Assembly (NCBI GenBank): GCA_021783895.1
Contig: JAJXTJ010000119.1
Location: 1 to 5,302, forward strand
Length of the DNA stretch: 5,302 nucleotides
Direction of reading: 5' to 3'
Source of the DNA: Pseudomonadota bacterium
GTDB lineage: Bacteria; Pseudomonadota; Gammaproteobacteria; Burkholderiales; Sulfuricellaceae
In this document: positions 3,968-5,302 of the stretch, piece by piece
Position numbering within the stretch: the first letter of the stretch is position 1
Layout of the letters: every line of letters starts with the position of its first letter
Program-made: the position numbers and the translations under genes
Notes under the pieces: model-generated
What the model was told of the DNA's origin: nothing
Seen by the model: the letters and a program-made list of their open reading frames with translations, nothing else
Databases searched by the model: none

Positions 3968-5302
3968 ATGAAAAACCTGTGGAACGAAGAAGAAGCATCC
4001 CGGCATTCTGACGACCTTGGCCTGCGCGTCTACACTTCGCGCCTGCTTGGCCAGGACAAGTCGCTGGTGCTGCACGGCGGGGGCAACACCTCGGTAAAAA
4101 TCCGGCAGAAAAACCTGCTCGGCGAAGAAGAGGATATCCTCTACGTCAAGGGCAGCGGATGGGATCTGGAAACCATCGAGGAAGGCGGCTTCGCTCCGGT
4201 GCGCATGGCGCATCTCCTCAAGCTCGCCAGGCTTGAAACCTTGCCCGATCCGCAAATGGTCAACGAGCTGCTCACCCACATGACGCGTGCATCCGCGCCC
4301 GCGCCCTCGGTCGAGACCATCCTGCATGCGACCCTGCCCTACAAATTCGTCGACCACACCCACGCCGATGCCGTGGTGACGATCACCAATACCGCCGACG
4401 GCGAGGCGCGCATCCGCGAAATCTACGGCAACTCGGTGGTGGTGATTCCTTATGCCATGCCGGGCTTCGACCTGGCGCGCCTGTGCGCGCAAAAATTCGC
4501 CGCCGAAGCCACTTCCGGCACCGTCGGCATGGTGCTGCTGAACCACGGCATTTTCTCGTTCGGCGATACCGCCAAGGTGGCCTACGACCGCATGATCGAG
4601 CTGGTTTCCCTGGCCGAGCGCTACTTGGCGGAACAGGGCGCGGGGGAACTTCCCCCGGTTGTTGCCGCCGCGCCGAAACAGGGGCTGCGTAAAGAACTGG
4701 CGGCATTGCGGCGCGAGGTTTCCGCCGCCGCCGGCCACCCGATGGTGATCGCCTCCCGCAGCAGCGACAAGAACCTTGCCTTTGCCCGGCGCGCCGATAT
4801 TGCGGTGGTTTCGCAGCAAGGCCCCGCCACGCCGGACCACGTCATCCGCACCAAGCGCCTGCCGCTGCTCGGGCGCGACGTGGAAGGCTATGTCTCCGGC
4901 TACCGGAAATATTTCGAAGAACACGCCCCCCACGCCAAAACGCCGCTGACCATGCTCGACCCGGCGCCGCGCGTCATCCTCGACCCGGAACTGGGATTGT
5001 GCAGCGTGGGCAGGAGCGTCAAGGACGCGTCCATCATTGCCGAAATTTACGATCACACCATGGACATCATCAGCCGCGCCACCGTTCTGGGCGGCTTCCG
5101 CGCCCTGCCGGCGAAGGACATCTTCGAGGTGGAATACTGGGATCTGGAACAGGCCAAGCTGCGCAAGGGCGGCAAGCCCCCCGCCTTTGCCGGCGAGGTC
5201 GCGCTGGTCACCGGCGCCGGTTCCGGCATCGGCAAGGCGTGTGTGGATTCCCTGCTGGCGCGCGGCGCCGCCGTGATCGGCCTCGACCTCGACCCGAATA
5301 TT
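3968..5302 (+). CDS. Bifunctional class II aldolase / short-chain dehydrogenase, 3' end outside window
   Basis: The reading frame is open for 445 codons from ATG 3968 to the window end. GAAGG (3956-3960) precedes the start. Residues 1 to about 225 form a class II aldolase/adducin domain: HGGGNTSVK (36-44), KGSGWD (61-66), Glu116, HTHAD (130-134) and NHG (192-194). His130, His132 and His193 fit the usual metal-binding histidines of fuculose/rhamnulose-phosphate aldolases. A linker domain follows, and from about 409 a short-chain dehydrogenase begins with VALVTGAGSGIGKA (411-424). The acidic GLDLD (438-442) suggests NAD rather than NADP. Bacteria use such fusions in deoxysugar catabolism, where an aldolase splits a ketose phosphate and the dehydrogenase oxidises or reduces the lactaldehyde-type product. 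RhaD/YuxG-like rhamnose enzymes are the best-known case, but no other sugar genes are visible here, so the substrate is open. Total family length is near 650-700 residues, so roughly a third is missing. Confidence 0.92.
   Translation, partial: MKNLWNEEEASRHSDDLGLRVYTSRLLGQDKSLVLHGGGNTSVKIRQKNLLGEEEDILYVKGSGWDLETIEEGGFAPVRMAHLLKLARLETLPDPQMVNELLTHMTRASAPAPSVETILHATLPYKFVDHTHADAVVTITNTADGEARIREIYGNSVVVIPYAMPGFDLARLCAQKFAAEATSGTVGMVLLNHGIFSFGDTAKVAYDRMIELVSLAERYLAEQGAGELPPVVAAAPKQGLRKELAALRREVSAAAGHPMVIASRSSDKNLAFARRADIAVVSQQGPATPDHVIRTKRLPLLGRDVEGYVSGYRKYFEEHAPHAKTPLTMLDPAPRVILDPELGLCSVGRSVKDASIIAEIYDHTMDIISRATVLGGFRALPAKDIFEVEYWDLEQAKLRKGGKPPAFAGEVALVTGAGSGIGKACVDSLLARGAAVIGLDLDPNI

Noticed and set aside
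3794..5056. A 420-codon minus-strand open frame opposite the aldolase gene
   Set aside because: The plus-strand frame has clear aldolase and dehydrogenase motifs; the antisense frame shows no recognisable domain and is a usual by-product of GC-rich coding DNA.

Overview
This 5.3 kb window is ordinary-looking chromosome from a moderately GC-rich proteobacterium. A betaproteobacterium is the most likely host, which is inference: the clues are hairpin-type intergenic repeats, a periplasmic PsiF-like protein, an aldolase/dehydrogenase fusion and SD-led genes. No tRNA, rRNA, CRISPR array, phage gene or transposase is visible. Genes pack closely, and the largest gene-free stretch is about 240 bases.

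Left part (about 1-2490, all genes on the minus strand). Read in the direction of transcription, a TetR-family repressor (start 2450) is followed by a carboxymuconolactone decarboxylase/AhpD-like protein (start 1755), a nitroreductase (start 1035) and a 122-residue protein of unknown function (start 418). The repressor gene and the AhpD-like gene each have a palindrome containing ATACC/GGTAT half-sites lying between recognisable -35 and -10 elements. This suggests that the repressor controls itself and the AhpD-like gene. The repressor has a cysteine in the segment where E. coli NemR carries its redox-sensing cysteine. With an AhpD-like protein and a flavin nitroreductase next to it, the cluster reads as a small regulon for electrophile or oxidant stress; that reading is inference. 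The repressor's predicted promoter leaves almost no 5' leader, so its mRNA may be leaderless. A heptamer-based palindromic repeat separates the AhpD-like gene from the nitroreductase gene.

Middle part (about 2490-3725). A plus-strand gene encodes a secreted protein with two PsiF repeats. It ends in a clear intrinsic terminator that runs into the 3' end of a convergent minus-strand gene for a divergent GTP cyclohydrolase I (FolE-like). That protein keeps the zinc ligands but has lost a conserved glutamate and the catalytic histidine position.

Right part (3725-5302). After a 243-base divergent intergenic region holding a repeat hairpin, two TATAAT boxes and a 21-bp interrupted palindrome, a plus-strand gene encodes a bifunctional class II aldolase/short-chain dehydrogenase. 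It runs off the window end just after the start of the dehydrogenase domain.

The two observations most worth checking are the operator-in-spacer TetR circuit with its probable leaderless repressor gene, and the FolE-like protein with altered active-site residues. Nothing in the window demands a wholly new system.
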